In this document: positions 15,448 through 24,787 of the stretch, piece after piece
Layout of the letters: each line of letters starts with the position of its first letter
How positions within the stretch are numbered: the stretch's first letter is position 1
Origin: Flavobacterium panici
Lineage (GTDB): Bacteria > Bacteroidota > Bacteroidia > Flavobacteriales > Flavobacteriaceae
Assembly (NCBI RefSeq): GCF_903819335.1
Contig: NZ_CAIJDE010000017.1
Span: 310,001-374,000, forward strand
Direction of reading: 5' to 3'
DNA: 64,000 bases
Made by a program: the position numbers and the translations under genes
The notes under the pieces: generated by a model
What the model was told of the DNA's origin: nothing
The model's database searches: none
What the model saw: the letters and a program-made list of their open reading frames with translations, nothing else

Positions 15448-16272
15448 ATGCGATACATTTTCTTTTTATCTGTAATTTTTTGTGTTCTTTCGGGATGCAG
15501 CAAAAGTGAAGTTGCTAATGAAGAACAAGTAGCTTCGATTAGTGCTATAAAATTAGCTCCAAAAAAATATGAATCAGGCGGTGCAGATAAAAATCTAGAT
15601 GGTTCTTCAACTCAAATTGAACAAAAAATCATCAAACAAGCATCGCTTCGATTTGAAACCAATGATTTAGAAGAAACGTACAAACAGATTCAAACAGCGG
15701 TTAAACAAAGTCAGGGAAAAGTTCAAAGTGATTCTGAAGGTAAAGACTACGGCACGCTTTATCGAAATATAACGATTAGAGTTCCAAGTCAGAATTTTGA
15801 CAATCTTATCAATACAATTTCAAAAGGCGTTGCTTATTTTGAGAGAAAAGAGATTACTGCCGAAGATGTTACCGAACAATATATCGACTTAACGACAAGA
15901 TTAAAAAATAAAAGAAAACTCGAAGAACGTTATCTTGAAATATTACAGAAAGCCACAAAAATTAGTGAAATTTTAGAAATCGAAAAACAGATTTCGATTA
16001 TCCGCGAAGAAATTGAAGCGAAAGAAGGCCAGTTAAAATATTTAGAAAGCAGAGTTTCTGAAAGTACGGTTACAATTGAGTTTTTTAAAAACCTGCCGGA
16101 ACAAGAAGCTGTGCAATTATCATACGGATCAAAAGTCTGGACCGCTATCAAATCAGGATTTTTTAGTTTGTCAAGTTTCTTTATATCAATTATCAGCATT
16201 TGGCCGTTTATAATTATAATTTGTGTATTAGCCTATTTTATTAGAAAGAGAATTAAAAGAAAAAAACCATAG
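15448..16272 (+). CDS. DUF4349 lipoprotein
   Basis: A 274-residue envelope protein. The signal sequence ends in the lipobox LSGC (Cys17). The middle carries the DUF4349 fold: KIIKQASLRFETNDLEETY, then ITIRVPSQNFDNLINTISKG and a long charged coiled coil (about residues 140-200) with LEIEKQISIIREEIEAKEGQ. A transmembrane helix near the C-terminus (SIISIWPFIIIICVLAYFI) is followed by a basic tail RKRIKRKKP. Function unknown. The S41 protease gene starts three bases downstream, so the two are cotranscribed. Confidence 0.88.
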   Translation: MRYIFFLSVIFCVLSGCSKSEVANEEQVASISAIKLAPKKYESGGADKNLDGSSTQIEQKIIKQASLRFETNDLEETYKQIQTAVKQSQGKVQSDSEGKDYGTLYRNITIRVPSQNFDNLINTISKGVAYFERKEITAEDVTEQYIDLTTRLKNKRKLEERYLEILQKATKISEILEIEKQISIIREEIEAKEGQLKYLESRVSESTVTIEFFKNLPEQEAVQLSYGSKVWTAIKSGFFSLSSFFISIISIWPFIIIICVLAYFIRKRIKRKKP

Positions 16273-16274
16273 TC

Positions 16275-17912
16275 ATGTATCCTTATTTCAAGAAGAGATT
16301 TATTATACCAACTGTTGCGGCAGGATTATTATTTATTGGAACCAGTTTTAAAGAGGACTTTTTTGAAATTGCCAAACAAATTGAAATCTTCACAACGTTG
16401 TTTAAAGCCGTAAACACAAATTATGTAGACGAAACAAATCCGGGTGATTTAATGGATAAGGCCATTAAAAGCATGTTGGGAAGTTTAGATCCTTACACAG
16501 TTTACTTTAACGAGCAGGATGTAGTTAATTTCAAAATCAACAATACGGGAGAATATACCGGAATTGGTGCTATGATTGCACGCAAAAAAGACCGTTTGAT
16601 TGTGCGCGAACCGTATAAAAATTATCCTGCAGATAAAGCGGGACTAAAAGCGGGTGACGAAATTATCCAGATTGGCGACGTTTTGATTGCTGATTTTAAA
16701 GATGATGCTTCGCAATTATTGAAAGGAACTAAAAACACTAAAATTGCTATAAAATATCTTCGTCAGGGAAAAACTTTTACAACTGAATTGGTTTTGGATG
16801 AAGTGGATATTAAATCGGTTCCGTTTTATGGAAAAATCGATGAGAAAACGGGTTATATCGTTTTGGCGCATTTTAGCAGAAAGGCTTCCGCCGAAGTTAA
16901 AGATGCTTTGGAAAAATTAAAAGCTGACGGTGTAAAGCAGATTGTTTTAGATTTAAGAGGAAATCCCGGCGGACTTTTGAATGAGGCAATTGATATCTGT
17001 AATTTATTTGTTCCAAAGAATGAAGTTATTGTAACGACTAAATCAAGAATCGAAAAACACAACAATACGTATAAAACGACTAAAGAACCGATTGATACAG
17101 AGATTCCGCTTGCTATTTTGGTTAACGGAAGAAGTGCTTCGGCATCTGAAATTGTTTCCGGAGCTTTGCAGGATTTAGATCGCGCTGTGATTTTAGGAAG
17201 CCGTAGTTTTGGAAAAGGTTTGGTGCAGCGTTCTGTTGACCTGACTTACGGAACGCAGTTAAAAGTTACCATTTCGCGTTACTACACGCCATCAGGACGT
17301 TGTATACAAGCGCTTGATTATGCACATAAAGATAAAAATGGTGTTGCCCAAAAAACAGATTCTAAAAATTTCAATGCTTTTAAAACCCGAAAAGGAAGAA
17401 CAGTTTATGATGGCGGCGGGGTTTTACCAGACATTGAATTAGAAGAAGCCAAAATGAGCCCTATTACAAGCGCTCTTTTGAAAAATGATGGAATATTTGA
17501 TTACGCCACTACTTACTATTATAAAAACCCAAATTTGGGCGATAAAATCCCTGTCGTTTCAGATACTGATTATAGTGCTTTCAAACAATATTTGAAAACA
17601 AACAAAATTAGTTTTGATACGGAAACAGAGGTTGCCCTGAAAAATACTTTGGCTGCAGCCAAAACTGAAAAAATTGACGAAACGATTGCTCCGGAATATC
17701 AACAATTATTAGCCGCATTAGAAAGAAGTGAAAATACTTTACTTGATAAAAACCAAAAAGAAATTAGAGGTTTGATTCAGGAAGAGCTTATCAAAAGATA
17801 CCAATATCAAGAAGGTTTGTATCAGTTTTATATTAAGAACAATTCAGAGATTAAAAGAGCAGTAAACGTATTAAATAATCAGACTGAATATAAAACGATT
17901 TTAAAAATGTAG
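16275..17912 (+). CDS. S41 family C-terminal processing peptidase
   Basis: A 545-residue CtpA/Tsp-like serine protease acting in the periplasm. After an N-terminal hydrophobic anchor (about residues 8-25) come a PDZ domain (about 93-175, starting TGEYTGIGAMI) and the S41 catalytic domain: VLDLRGNPGGLL (224-235), the serine region GRSASASEI (285-293) and the lysine of GSRSFGKGLVQ (Lys314). A C-terminal helical extension of about 130 residues follows. It probably trims or degrades envelope proteins; substrates are unknown. It lies between the DUF4349 and OmpA-type genes with gaps of 2-3 bases, a single operon. Confidence 0.95.
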   Translation: MYPYFKKRFIIPTVAAGLLFIGTSFKEDFFEIAKQIEIFTTLFKAVNTNYVDETNPGDLMDKAIKSMLGSLDPYTVYFNEQDVVNFKINNTGEYTGIGAMIARKKDRLIVREPYKNYPADKAGLKAGDEIIQIGDVLIADFKDDASQLLKGTKNTKIAIKYLRQGKTFTTELVLDEVDIKSVPFYGKIDEKTGYIVLAHFSRKASAEVKDALEKLKADGVKQIVLDLRGNPGGLLNEAIDICNLFVPKNEVIVTTKSRIEKHNNTYKTTKEPIDTEIPLAILVNGRSASASEIVSGALQDLDRAVILGSRSFGKGLVQRSVDLTYGTQLKVTISRYYTPSGRCIQALDYAHKDKNGVAQKTDSKNFNAFKTRKGRTVYDGGGVLPDIELEEAKMSPITSALLKNDGIFDYATTYYYKNPNLGDKIPVVSDTDYSAFKQYLKTNKISFDTETEVALKNTLAAAKTEKIDETIAPEYQQLLAALERSENTLLDKNQKEIRGLIQEELIKRYQYQEGLYQFYIKNNSEIKRAVNVLNNQTEYKTILKM

Positions 17913-17915
17913 AAA

Positions 17916-18719
17916 ATGAAACTTTCCCGGGTCCTGTTTTTGTTTATTATTTACAATCTATCGGCACAGCAGAAACCAATCGAAACAGTTTATTTTGATT
18001 TCGACAAGTATGATCTTACTGAACCGCAAAGCAGAGTTGTAAATAATTTTATCAAATCAATAGACACCGCGAAAGTTGAATCGATACAAATCTACGGTTA
18101 CTGCGACGATCGCGGCACAGACGACTACAATTTTAAACTGTCTCACGACAGGGTTAATACTATTCAAAACTTATTGCTTTCTTTTGGTTTTAAAGAAAGT
18201 AAAATTGTTATTCTTGAAGGAAAAGGCCGTGTTGTAGTTCGGCCTGATACTGTTGAGAATTTATACGAAACACGTTTACGCAATCGGCGGGTTGATTTGA
18301 TTGTGGTAAAACGAAACAGTTTTAATAAAGAAGGTTATTCTTCTTTTAAAGACAAATTAAAGGTTGGCGATAAAATATATCTTGAAAATATATTGTTTGA
18401 TATGGGAAGTGCCAGACTGACTAATAATTCAAAAAAGGAATTGGATAAGATTTCTGTTATACTTCAAAAACAAAAAAACATACAGTTCGAAATTAGAGGT
18501 CACGTTTGCTGTACACCACAAATTTATAGTGACGCAATTGACAAAGACACTAAAGAAAGAAAACTTTCCTGGAACCGGGCCAAAACAGTTTTTTACTATT
18601 TAAGTTCTAAGAAAGTTTCAAAAAACAGAATGCGTTATCAAGGCTGTGGCAACAAATTTCCTTTAAAAAGAGGCGATATTTATGATCGCCGCGTTGAATT
18701 TTTGATTACTAAAATTTAA
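17916..18719 (+). CDS. Protein with two OmpA-like peptidoglycan-binding domains
   Basis: A 267-residue secreted protein: signal peptide ending about residue 18 (NLSAQ), then two tandem OmpA C-terminal-like domains. Domain 1 (about 22-133) has TVYFDFDKYDLTE, GYCDDRGTDDYNFKLSHDR and RNRRVDLIV. Domain 2 (about 150-267) has ILFDMGSARLTNNSKKELDK, IRGHVCCTP and DRRVEFLI. It has no beta-barrel, so it is likely a periplasmic or lipid-free envelope protein holding peptidoglycan. Starts three bases after the protease stop; last gene of the operon. Confidence 0.88.
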   Translation: MKLSRVLFLFIIYNLSAQQKPIETVYFDFDKYDLTEPQSRVVNNFIKSIDTAKVESIQIYGYCDDRGTDDYNFKLSHDRVNTIQNLLLSFGFKESKIVILEGKGRVVVRPDTVENLYETRLRNRRVDLIVVKRNSFNKEGYSSFKDKLKVGDKIYLENILFDMGSARLTNNSKKELDKISVILQKQKNIQFEIRGHVCCTPQIYSDAIDKDTKERKLSWNRAKTVFYYLSSKKVSKNRMRYQGCGNKFPLKRGDIYDRRVEFLITKI

Positions 18720-18871
18720 GTTTTTTTGCCACGAAGGTGCTAAGGCGCAAAGTTTTTTACTTAAAGTTTTACTCTAAAATATGTTGTTAATTATTTCTTT
18801 TAAAGACAATTATAAATTCATTAAAACATTAAAAACTAATATTGCAACATTGTAGCGTTATTCTTTTATGC
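18720..18871. repeat. Intergenic spacer with GCGCAAAG repeat word
   Basis: Immediately after the OmpA-type gene is TGCCACGAAGGTGCTAAGGC followed by GCAAAG, a word type shared with the spacers at 7185 and 20297. The rest is AT-rich and I see nothing else. Confidence 0.4.
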
Positions 18872-19318
18872 TTATCCACGAATCATTTCGATATGTTCAA
18901 TGTCATCTTCAAGATACATTTCACTTGACTGAACAAAACCATGACTTTCGTAAAATTTCTTTAAGTATAATTGTGCACCGATTGTAATTTGGTGTTTTCC
19001 AAAATTAGATTTTATTGCAGCAATTGCTTCACGCATTAAATCGTGTCCCCACTTTTTATCACGATAATTGGCATCAACAATTACTCTTCCTATTGAGGCA
19101 TTGTCGAAACTAATTCCGGCATCGAATAAACGAGAATAGGCTACAACTTTACCATCATATTCTCCAATTAGGTGCAACGCTTTCTTGTCTTTGCCGTCAA
19201 TGTCTAAATAAACGCAGTTTTGCTCTACTACAAAGATTTCACTTCTTAGTTTAAGTAAATCGTATAGTTCATTTACAGTTAATGCCTCAAATGGCTTAAT
19301 TTTCCATTTTAATTCCAT
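18872..19318 (-). CDS. GNAT acetyltransferase, ElaA-like
   Basis: A cytoplasmic N-acetyltransferase of about 148 residues. The ElaA pattern is clear: MELKWKIKPFEALTVNELYD at the start, LRSEIFVVEQNCVYLDIDG, then the acetyl-CoA-binding region IGRVIVDANYRDKKWGHDLM and the terminal YESHGFVQSSEMYLEDDIEH. A start 20 codons further upstream exists, but a TAATTTTG promoter word lies inside it and the family begins at MELKW, so ATG 19318 is preferred. Substrate unknown. It is separated from the preceding DUF1579 gene by palindromic repeats and a hairpin. Confidence 0.9.
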   Translation of the reverse strand: MELKWKIKPFEALTVNELYDLLKLRSEIFVVEQNCVYLDIDGKDKKALHLIGEYDGKVVAYSRLFDAGISFDNASIGRVIVDANYRDKKWGHDLMREAIAAIKSNFGKHQITIGAQLYLKKFYESHGFVQSSEMYLEDDIEHIEMIRG

Positions 19319-19354
19319 TTTGTATCTCTCTTTTAATTTTAATAATCCTAAAAA

Positions 19355-19362
19355 CAAAATTA
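19355..19362 (-). promoter_or_regulatory. -7 promoter element of the GNAT gene
   Basis: Minus-strand TAATTTTG, an exact TAnnTTTG word, 36 bases before the preferred start. Its position makes the longer reading frame start unlikely. Confidence 0.55.
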
Positions 19363-19382
19363 CGTCAAATATTATCAAATAG

Positions 19383-19414
19383 AAATCCCGATTATAAAAC
19401 TATAATCGGGATTT
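19383..19414 (-). terminator. Hairpin, probable terminator downstream of the DUF1579 gene
   Basis: AAATCCCGATTATA and TATAATCGGGATTT make a perfect 14-bp stem around AAAC. The T-tract on the minus strand is poor, so termination is likely but not certain. Confidence 0.5.
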
Positions 19415-19436
19415 ACTAAAAAGATACTTTGCTATT

Positions 19437-19532
19437 CCTGCAAGGTTTCCAAAACCTTGTAGGTATTTGATCTTTGTTATCTATTTTATTGCTTTGTCAA
19501 TTACACCTATAAGGTTTTGGAAACCTTGCAGG
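19437..19532. repeat. REP/MITE-like palindromic element
   Basis: Two 28-bp arms (19437-19464 and 19505-19532) are inverted copies with two mismatches. Each arm is itself nearly palindromic around CAAGGTTTCCAAAACCTTG. A 40-bp AT-rich spacer separates them. The unit looks like the dispersed palindromes common in flavobacterial intergenic regions; no protein is encoded. Confidence 0.72.
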
Positions 19533-19550
19533 AGTGCAAACTGCTTTACT

Positions 19551-20192
19551 TTATTTTTTCTTCATGACAATTTCCATGCTTTTGTATTCAGCACCGTCTT
19601 TGACATCAAACATTTCCATTTTACGGGTTGTAGCATCTACAATAGTATAAATTTCTCTGTAAGGTGCTTTCTTTCCTGTTACCGGATTTACTACTTCCCC
19701 TTTAAATTCCATACTTTTTTTCCCTTCATCATATTTTCCCGTGGCAACCATCATTCCGGTTCCCATATTGTCGATAAAAGTTGTGGTGTATTCTTTACTA
19801 GCGTTGTTATAGGCTAATGTACTTTTTCCTTCAAATGGTGCGCCCATAATTTTTCCGACATAGTTACCTTCCTGATAACGTCCGCCCAGAATCATTTTGA
19901 TAGTGGCAACTGAAGTTGATTTTTCTGGTTTTCCGTTTGGTTCGTGCCAAAAAGTCATTTCACAATTCCACGTTCCAACTTCGTCTGTCATTAATTTGTG
20001 CGGTGCGCCCGGAGTTGCATACGCCTGCCAGGCTTTCATTTGTGCCGCAGAATCAACTGGTGCTTCGGCTGCTGGTTCTTCAGTTTTAATACTGTCCAAA
20101 TCTTTTGGTGTATCAACTTCGGTTTTTACTTCTTTTTTACAAGAGATAAAACATAATGCAATAATTACTAATGTTGTGGTTACCTTTTTCAT
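19551..20192 (-). CDS. DUF1579 lipoprotein
   Basis: A 213-residue envelope lipoprotein with lipobox FISC (Cys18) followed by KKE. An acidic Glu/Asp/Ala linker (to about residue 48) leads to a DUF1579 domain: GTWNCEMTFWHEPNGKPEKS, MILGGRYQEGNYVGKIMGAPFEG, and MEFKGEVVNPVTGKK. DUF1579 proteins form a small beta-barrel-like fold and their function is unknown. A TACTTTTG promoter word lies 30 bases upstream. It appears monocistronic, bounded by palindromic repeats on one side and an inverted repeat on the other. Confidence 0.87.
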   Translation of the reverse strand: MKKVTTTLVIIALCFISCKKEVKTEVDTPKDLDSIKTEEPAAEAPVDSAAQMKAWQAYATPGAPHKLMTDEVGTWNCEMTFWHEPNGKPEKSTSVATIKMILGGRYQEGNYVGKIMGAPFEGKSTLAYNNASKEYTTTFIDNMGTGMMVATGKYDEGKKSMEFKGEVVNPVTGKKAPYREIYTIVDATTRKMEMFDVKDGAEYKSMEIVMKKK

Positions 20193-20221
20193 AAGTATTT
20201 GTTTTTATGTTTGTTATAAAA

Positions 20222-20229
20222 CAAAAGTA
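20222..20229 (-). promoter_or_regulatory. -7 promoter element of the DUF1579 gene
   Basis: Minus-strand TACTTTTG, exact TAnnTTTG, 30 bases before the start. Confidence 0.6.
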
Positions 20230-20250
20230 AGAAAAATAATAACTAGAGTT

Positions 20251-20432
20251 GTTTCAGGTTTGAAGTTTCAGGTTTCAGGTTATGCTGGGCGTATTTAACC
20301 GCAAAGTTCGCAAAGGTTACGCAAAGAAACGCAAAGTTATTTTTCAAGCGCTTGACTTAAATTATCTTATATAACTTATATGGTTTAATATTCGTTTAGA
20401 AAACTTGAAACCTGAAACTTAAAACTTGAAAC
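20251..20432. repeat. Long inverted repeat of TTTCAGGTTT words enclosing GCAAAG words
   Basis: The left arm (20251-20281, GTTTCAGGTTTGAAGTTTCA onward) and right arm (20401-20432, AAACTTGAAACCTGAAACTT onward) pair over about 30 bases with few mismatches. Between them is a second word family (CGCAAAGTTCGCAAAGG). No gene in this 247-base gap. Confidence 0.55.
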
Positions 20433-20439
20433 AAACTTT

Positions 20440-21408
20440 TTAACGTTTATCTATTTTTACAGATTTAATTATGGCTTCGAGATCGAACATTAAGTCGCGT
20501 TCTTGGTTTGAGGGTGAATAGCAAAATCCTTCGATAACCAGGATTCGGTTATAAACAGGATCTACGATTGCGTAGTTAATAAAAGGTCCAGCCATGAAGT
20601 CATTTTTCAGTTCCCATGTTCCTTTGGTTTCAAAAGCTTCTTTTCCGTCTAATGAAGTATTCGAAAAATACGGTGCATACGCTTCTCCGGTAATCATTCG
20701 GGTTTTTGGTTCTCTTCCTTTGATGTAGTAACCAATTGAGTCGCGCATTTTAATGATATTTCCCACTACATTTCCACGGCTTTTGAAGTTGTGCAGCGGA
20801 ATTTGATATATTAATAAACTGGTGTTTCCACTAATAATATCTTTTTTGAGCCAGATAAAATTCTTTTTGTGAAGCATATATTCATATCCGGTTGGAATCT
20901 GGATATCTATATGGAATTTGTTTTTGATAACAGCCGGATTTAAAAGTGAAGCACTGTTGTCTTCCTGAATTTTCTCGATTTCGGCATCGCGAATCATTTT
21001 GATGATTTGTGCCGAATTTAATTCGATACTGCAAATAATGTCATCAACAGATTTTCCGTAAATACGAAAAGTGTTGTGCGGCAGTGATTTATTGTGGGTT
21101 ATTTCAAACTTATCTACAGCTGATTTTTTAACAACGATAATGCTTCGGCTGTCGGTTACAAATCCTTCGAGAAGTTTGGCAGGATATTGATTGATTGTAA
21201 ACAGAGGTTCTTCCTGAGTTAAGCCCAGAACTGGCGATGCAAATTTATTTCGGATACTGTCGCCAACTTCTCCATACCACAACTGATCGTCGATGATGAT
21301 GGAAATTGTATTTGTTTTTCCGGAAACAGGTTCTTCTTGTTTATCTGTTTTTAAACAAGAAATCAATAGAAACGGAAGTATTATAAATAAAAAATGGGTT
21401 TTATTCAT
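20440..21408 (-). CDS. DUF4837 lipoprotein
   Basis: A 322-residue predicted lipoprotein (lipobox LLISC, Cys18). Seen: SIIIDDQLWYGEVGDSIR near the N-terminus, FRIYGKSVDDIICSIE, IQIPTGYEYMLHKKNFIWLKK and KGTWELKNDFMAGPFINY, which fit DUF4837 of Bacteroidota. Function unknown. It follows the lytic transglycosylase gene by 46 bases, possibly cotranscribed, although a minus-strand TAAATTTG word at 21433-21440 could serve as its own promoter. Confidence 0.85.
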   Translation of the reverse strand: MNKTHFLFIILPFLLISCLKTDKQEEPVSGKTNTISIIIDDQLWYGEVGDSIRNKFASPVLGLTQEEPLFTINQYPAKLLEGFVTDSRSIIVVKKSAVDKFEITHNKSLPHNTFRIYGKSVDDIICSIELNSAQIIKMIRDAEIEKIQEDNSASLLNPAVIKNKFHIDIQIPTGYEYMLHKKNFIWLKKDIISGNTSLLIYQIPLHNFKSRGNVVGNIIKMRDSIGYYIKGREPKTRMITGEAYAPYFSNTSLDGKEAFETKGTWELKNDFMAGPFINYAIVDPVYNRILVIEGFCYSPSNQERDLMFDLEAIIKSVKIDKR

Positions 21409-21454
21409 TTTCTTAATTTATGAAATAAAACCCAAATTTAAATAAGATTTTTTA

Positions 21455-23308
21455 TTATCCGTTTATTTTAAGTTTCATTCCGGGTTTTATATCTTCATCT
21501 TTAATACCATTCCATTTTTTAATATCTGAAATTGTTACTCCAGGATATTTTTTAGAAATACTGTATAAAGAATCACCTTTTTTAACGTAATAATCTTCCG
21601 CTGCAGTTTTTGTTGAAGGCGCTTTCTTTTTGAAAGAGTCAACAGAAGTAGAAGCAATAGCAGTAGAAACCGGTTCGTGGATCTCTGTAACTATTTTAGA
21701 AACTACTAATGTTTTTCCTAAACCAATATTATTAGAGCTAAGATCATTTAACTCTTTTAAGTCCGCAATAGTCGTACCGAATTTTTTAGCAATGCTTCCT
21801 AAATTGTCTCCGGCCAATACAACGTACTCTACAGTTTGTATTGAAATTTTATCATTATCTTCTGCAGAAGCAACTGCTTCTTCTGTATTTTTCTCTACAG
21901 CAGGTAATACTTTAGGCTCTTTAATAACTTTGGCAGAAGTATCAATATCTGATTTAATTTTTAAAGATTTACCTAACGCAATTGCATTTGATTTAAGGTT
22001 ATTCCATTTTTTTAGATCTGAAATATTCACATTATACTTATCTGCAATACTGCCTAAGTTATCTCCTTTTTGAACTTTATAGAACTGAATATCTTTAATC
22101 TCTTTATCTTTAGATACTTCCAGAGATTTAGTATCTCTAACCGGTTTTCCTTTTGGAGCAATTTTCATTGCTAAACGAGTTGGAATAGTTCTGTTTTCTG
22201 ATTCGTGTTTTACGTAAGCGTAAATCTTGTCTTCATTTGAAACAAAGGTTGCGATTTTATCTTTTGGTAACCGAAGGAAATTTTGTTCCCCTTGATAAGC
22301 CGGTACAACATTTAATTTATAAGATGGATTTAAAAGCTGTAACTGTGATTGCGGCATATCTAACAAATCAGCAATTTGTTTAAAAGACATTTGATTTTTA
22401 ACCGCTACAGTATCTGTTTCAAAGTTTTTAATAACCGCTCTTTCAGGGTTGATTCCGTGTTCTTTGTGATATTCAAAAAGATACATTGTAGCATAAAATG
22501 CCGGAACATAACCTTGAGTTTCTTTTGGAAGGTAATTACGAATATCCCAGTAACCTGTTTTTCCGCCAGAACGACGAATTGCTTTTGTTACATTTCCAGG
22601 ACCTGAATTATAAGAAGCTAAAACAAGTTCCCAGTCATTAAAGACATTGAACATTTTTGTCATGTAGTTTGAACAAGCAGCTGTAGCTTTAAGAGGGTCA
22701 CTTCTTTCATCGATATAAGAATCGATTTTTAAAGCGTATTGTTTTCCGGTTCCGTACATAAACTGCCAAAGTCCGGTAGCGCCCATTTGAGAAACTGCTT
22801 TAGGGTTTAAAGCAGATTCTACAACGGCCAAATATTTTATTTCCAACGGGATTTTTTCTTTAGCGAAAGTTTCCTCGAATATTGGAAAGTAGTATTCTGA
22901 TAAAGCCATTAATCGAGAAAACGATTTTTTTCGATTCTTAAGAAATGACTTTATTATATTTTCTAATCCTTGATTGTATTCAATTTCAAAAGGCGATTTT
23001 GCATTCATTGCTGCCAAACGCTGCTTAAGCAGTTCTGTTGGCAATTCTTCATCAACCGTAACATCCTTGTTAATGGTTTGAATATCTTTTGTCAAATCAT
23101 CGTAGATGTCTAAACTTACTAACTCATTCATCCAAAGGCTGTCAACTTTTGTTGCCAGATCATCTTTCTTGAATGTGCTTTTGATAGAATCTAAATAAGA
23201 CAGCTTTACTTCGGGCTTAATTTCTCTTGATACTTCTGCAGTTTCCTGCGAGAACATCGATAGAGAAAACAATACGGTTACCGCTAATGATATTTTCTTT
23301 ACAATCAT
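21455..23308 (-). CDS. MltD-like lytic transglycosylase with three LysM domains
   Basis: A peptidoglycan-cleaving enzyme of about 617 residues secreted to the envelope (signal ends FSQ near residue 21). The SLT domain contains the catalytic glutamate in LAVVESALNPKAVSQMGATG (about Glu164), followed by GLWQFM and LVLASYNSGPGNV. Three LysM repeats (about 409-450, 494-535 and 572-613) anchor it to the wall, separated by Ser/Glu/Lys-rich linkers. ATG 23308 was chosen over an ATG ten codons upstream because MIVKKISLAVTVLFSLSMFS is a normal signal peptide. DUF4837 gene follows. Confidence 0.93.
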   Translation of the reverse strand: MIVKKISLAVTVLFSLSMFSQETAEVSREIKPEVKLSYLDSIKSTFKKDDLATKVDSLWMNELVSLDIYDDLTKDIQTINKDVTVDEELPTELLKQRLAAMNAKSPFEIEYNQGLENIIKSFLKNRKKSFSRLMALSEYYFPIFEETFAKEKIPLEIKYLAVVESALNPKAVSQMGATGLWQFMYGTGKQYALKIDSYIDERSDPLKATAACSNYMTKMFNVFNDWELVLASYNSGPGNVTKAIRRSGGKTGYWDIRNYLPKETQGYVPAFYATMYLFEYHKEHGINPERAVIKNFETDTVAVKNQMSFKQIADLLDMPQSQLQLLNPSYKLNVVPAYQGEQNFLRLPKDKIATFVSNEDKIYAYVKHESENRTIPTRLAMKIAPKGKPVRDTKSLEVSKDKEIKDIQFYKVQKGDNLGSIADKYNVNISDLKKWNNLKSNAIALGKSLKIKSDIDTSAKVIKEPKVLPAVEKNTEEAVASAEDNDKISIQTVEYVVLAGDNLGSIAKKFGTTIADLKELNDLSSNNIGLGKTLVVSKIVTEIHEPVSTAIASTSVDSFKKKAPSTKTAAEDYYVKKGDSLYSISKKYPGVTISDIKKWNGIKDEDIKPGMKLKING

Positions 23309-23362
23309 ATAACATTTTTTTAAAATTCTATAAATCAACTCATTATAGAATCATTATTTTTG

Positions 23363-23370
23363 CAAACTTA
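23363..23370 (-). promoter_or_regulatory. Putative -7 element of the transglycosylase gene
   Basis: Minus-strand TAAGTTTG fits TAnnTTTG, 55 bases before the start. A plus-strand TATTTTTG abuts it at 23355-23362, giving back-to-back words. Confidence 0.45.
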
Positions 23371-23418
23371 AAAAGTTTAAGGCTTAAATATACGCAAAAA
23401 AATGTTAATTGTGATTTT

Positions 23419-24606
23419 TTAGTCTAAAATTGCAGCAATTCCAGGTAAAACTTTGCCTTCTAACATTTCTAACATTGCGCCTCCACCAGTAGAAACATAG
23501 CTCATTTTCTCTTCAAAACCGAATTGTTTTACTGCTGCAACAGAATCCCCTCCTCCAACTAAAGAAAATGCTCCTTTTTCAGTTGCTTCTGCAATATAAT
23601 CTCCTAATGCAATTGTTCCTTTAGAGAATGTTTCCATTTCAAAAACTCCTAATGGACCGTTCCATAAAATAGTTTTTGATTCTAAAATTACTTTTTTGAA
23701 GTTCTCTAATGATTTTGGACCTGCGTCAAGACCTTGCCATCCATCAGGAATTGCTGTTACGTCTACAACTTGTGTATTTGCTGAATTTGAGAAATCATCT
23801 GCAGCAATTACATCAACAGGAATATGAATTTGAACATTTTTTTCTTTTGCTAATCTTAAGATTTCAAGTGCTAAATCTAGTTTATCATCTTCGCAGATTG
23901 AATCTCCTACTTTTCCGCCTTGAGCTTTAACAAATGTAAAAGTCATACCGCCGCCAATAATCATGTGGTCAACCTTATCCAAGATATTTTCGATAACGGT
24001 AATTTTAGAAGAAACTTTAGAACCTCCTAAAACTGCTGTTACTGGCTTTTCGCTATTTTTAAGTACTTTATTTAAACTGTCTATTTCTTTTGCCAATAAA
24101 GTTCCGAATGTTTTATCGTTTGGAAAAAACTGTGCAATAATTGTTGTTGAAGCGTGCGCTCTGTGTGCAGTTCCAAAAGCGTCGTTTACATAAATATCAC
24201 CAAGTGAAGCTAATTCTTTTGCGAAAGCAACATCTCCAGCTTCTTCTTCTGCGTGAAAACGTAAATTTTCAAGTAATAAAACTTCTCCAGGCTGTAAGTT
24301 TTTAGCAGCTGTTTGAGCTGGTTCCCCAACGCAGTTTTCAGCAAACTTAACTTGTACTCCTAAAATTTCTGAAGCTGTTTTTAAAATATGTTTTAAAGAG
24401 TATTTTTCTTCAGCTCCTTTTGGTCTTCCTAAATGCGACATTAAGATTACACTTCCGCCTTGAGCTAAAATAGTATCGATAGTTGGTTTTGCAGCTTCAA
24501 TACGTGTCGTATCAGTTACATTAAAATTCTCATCCAAAGGCACGTTAAAGTCTACACGGATAATTGCTTTTTTATTTTTAAAGTCGAAATCGTTTAAAGT
24601 TTTCAT
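23419..24606 (-). CDS. pgk: Phosphoglycerate kinase
   Basis: Transfers a phosphate from 1,3-bisphosphoglycerate to ADP in glycolysis; cytoplasmic, 395 residues, normal length. N-terminal domain: [10 protein letters not shown] (about 17-26), MSHLGRPKG and [12 protein letters not shown]. Hinge and C-terminal domain: [22 protein letters not shown] and the nucleotide-binding end [16 protein letters not shown] with [22 protein letters not shown] promoter word lies 35 bases upstream. It is the first gene of the minus-strand group and may be monocistronic, since the transglycosylase gene has its own promoter word. Confidence 0.98.
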   Translation of the reverse strand: MKTLNDFDFKNKKAIIRVDFNVPLDENFNVTDTTRIEAAKPTIDTILAQGGSVILMSHLGRPKGAEEKYSLKHILKTASEILGVQVKFAENCVGEPAQTAAKNLQPGEVLLLENLRFHAEEEAGDVAFAKELASLGDIYVNDAFGTAHRAHASTTIIAQFFPNDKTFGTLLAKEIDSLNKVLKNSEKPVTAVLGGSKVSSKITVIENILDKVDHMIIGGGMTFTFVKAQGGKVGDSICEDDKLDLALEILRLAKEKNVQIHIPVDVIAADDFSNSANTQVVDVTAIPDGWQGLDAGPKSLENFKKVILESKTILWNGPLGVFEMETFSKGTIALGDYIAEATEKGAFSLVGGGDSVAAVKQFGFEEKMSYVSTGGGAMLEMLEGKVLPGIAAILD

Positions 24607-24640
24607 TTGATATTTTTTTTAGTTTTTTTAGAAAGAAAAA

Positions 24641-24648
24641 CAAATATA
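24641..24648 (-). promoter_or_regulatory. -7 promoter element of pgk
   Basis: Minus-strand TATATTTG, exact TAnnTTTG, 35 bases before the start; the leader is A/T-only and T-rich. Confidence 0.6.
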
Positions 24649-24787
24649 GGACTTTTAAAGTACTAATAAATTCGGATAAACTAAAAAAGAGACAACAAAA
24701 AGAACGAAAACGTTATAAATTCACAAATAAATTGGTTTATTAAGGATTAAAAACAATTATCGATAGTAATTTGATACCTGATGAAAT

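Noticed and set aside
19319..19378. Longer start for the GNAT protein
   Set aside because: It contains the promoter word TAATTTTG and the extension MIIFDVILFLGLLKL is absent from the family pattern.
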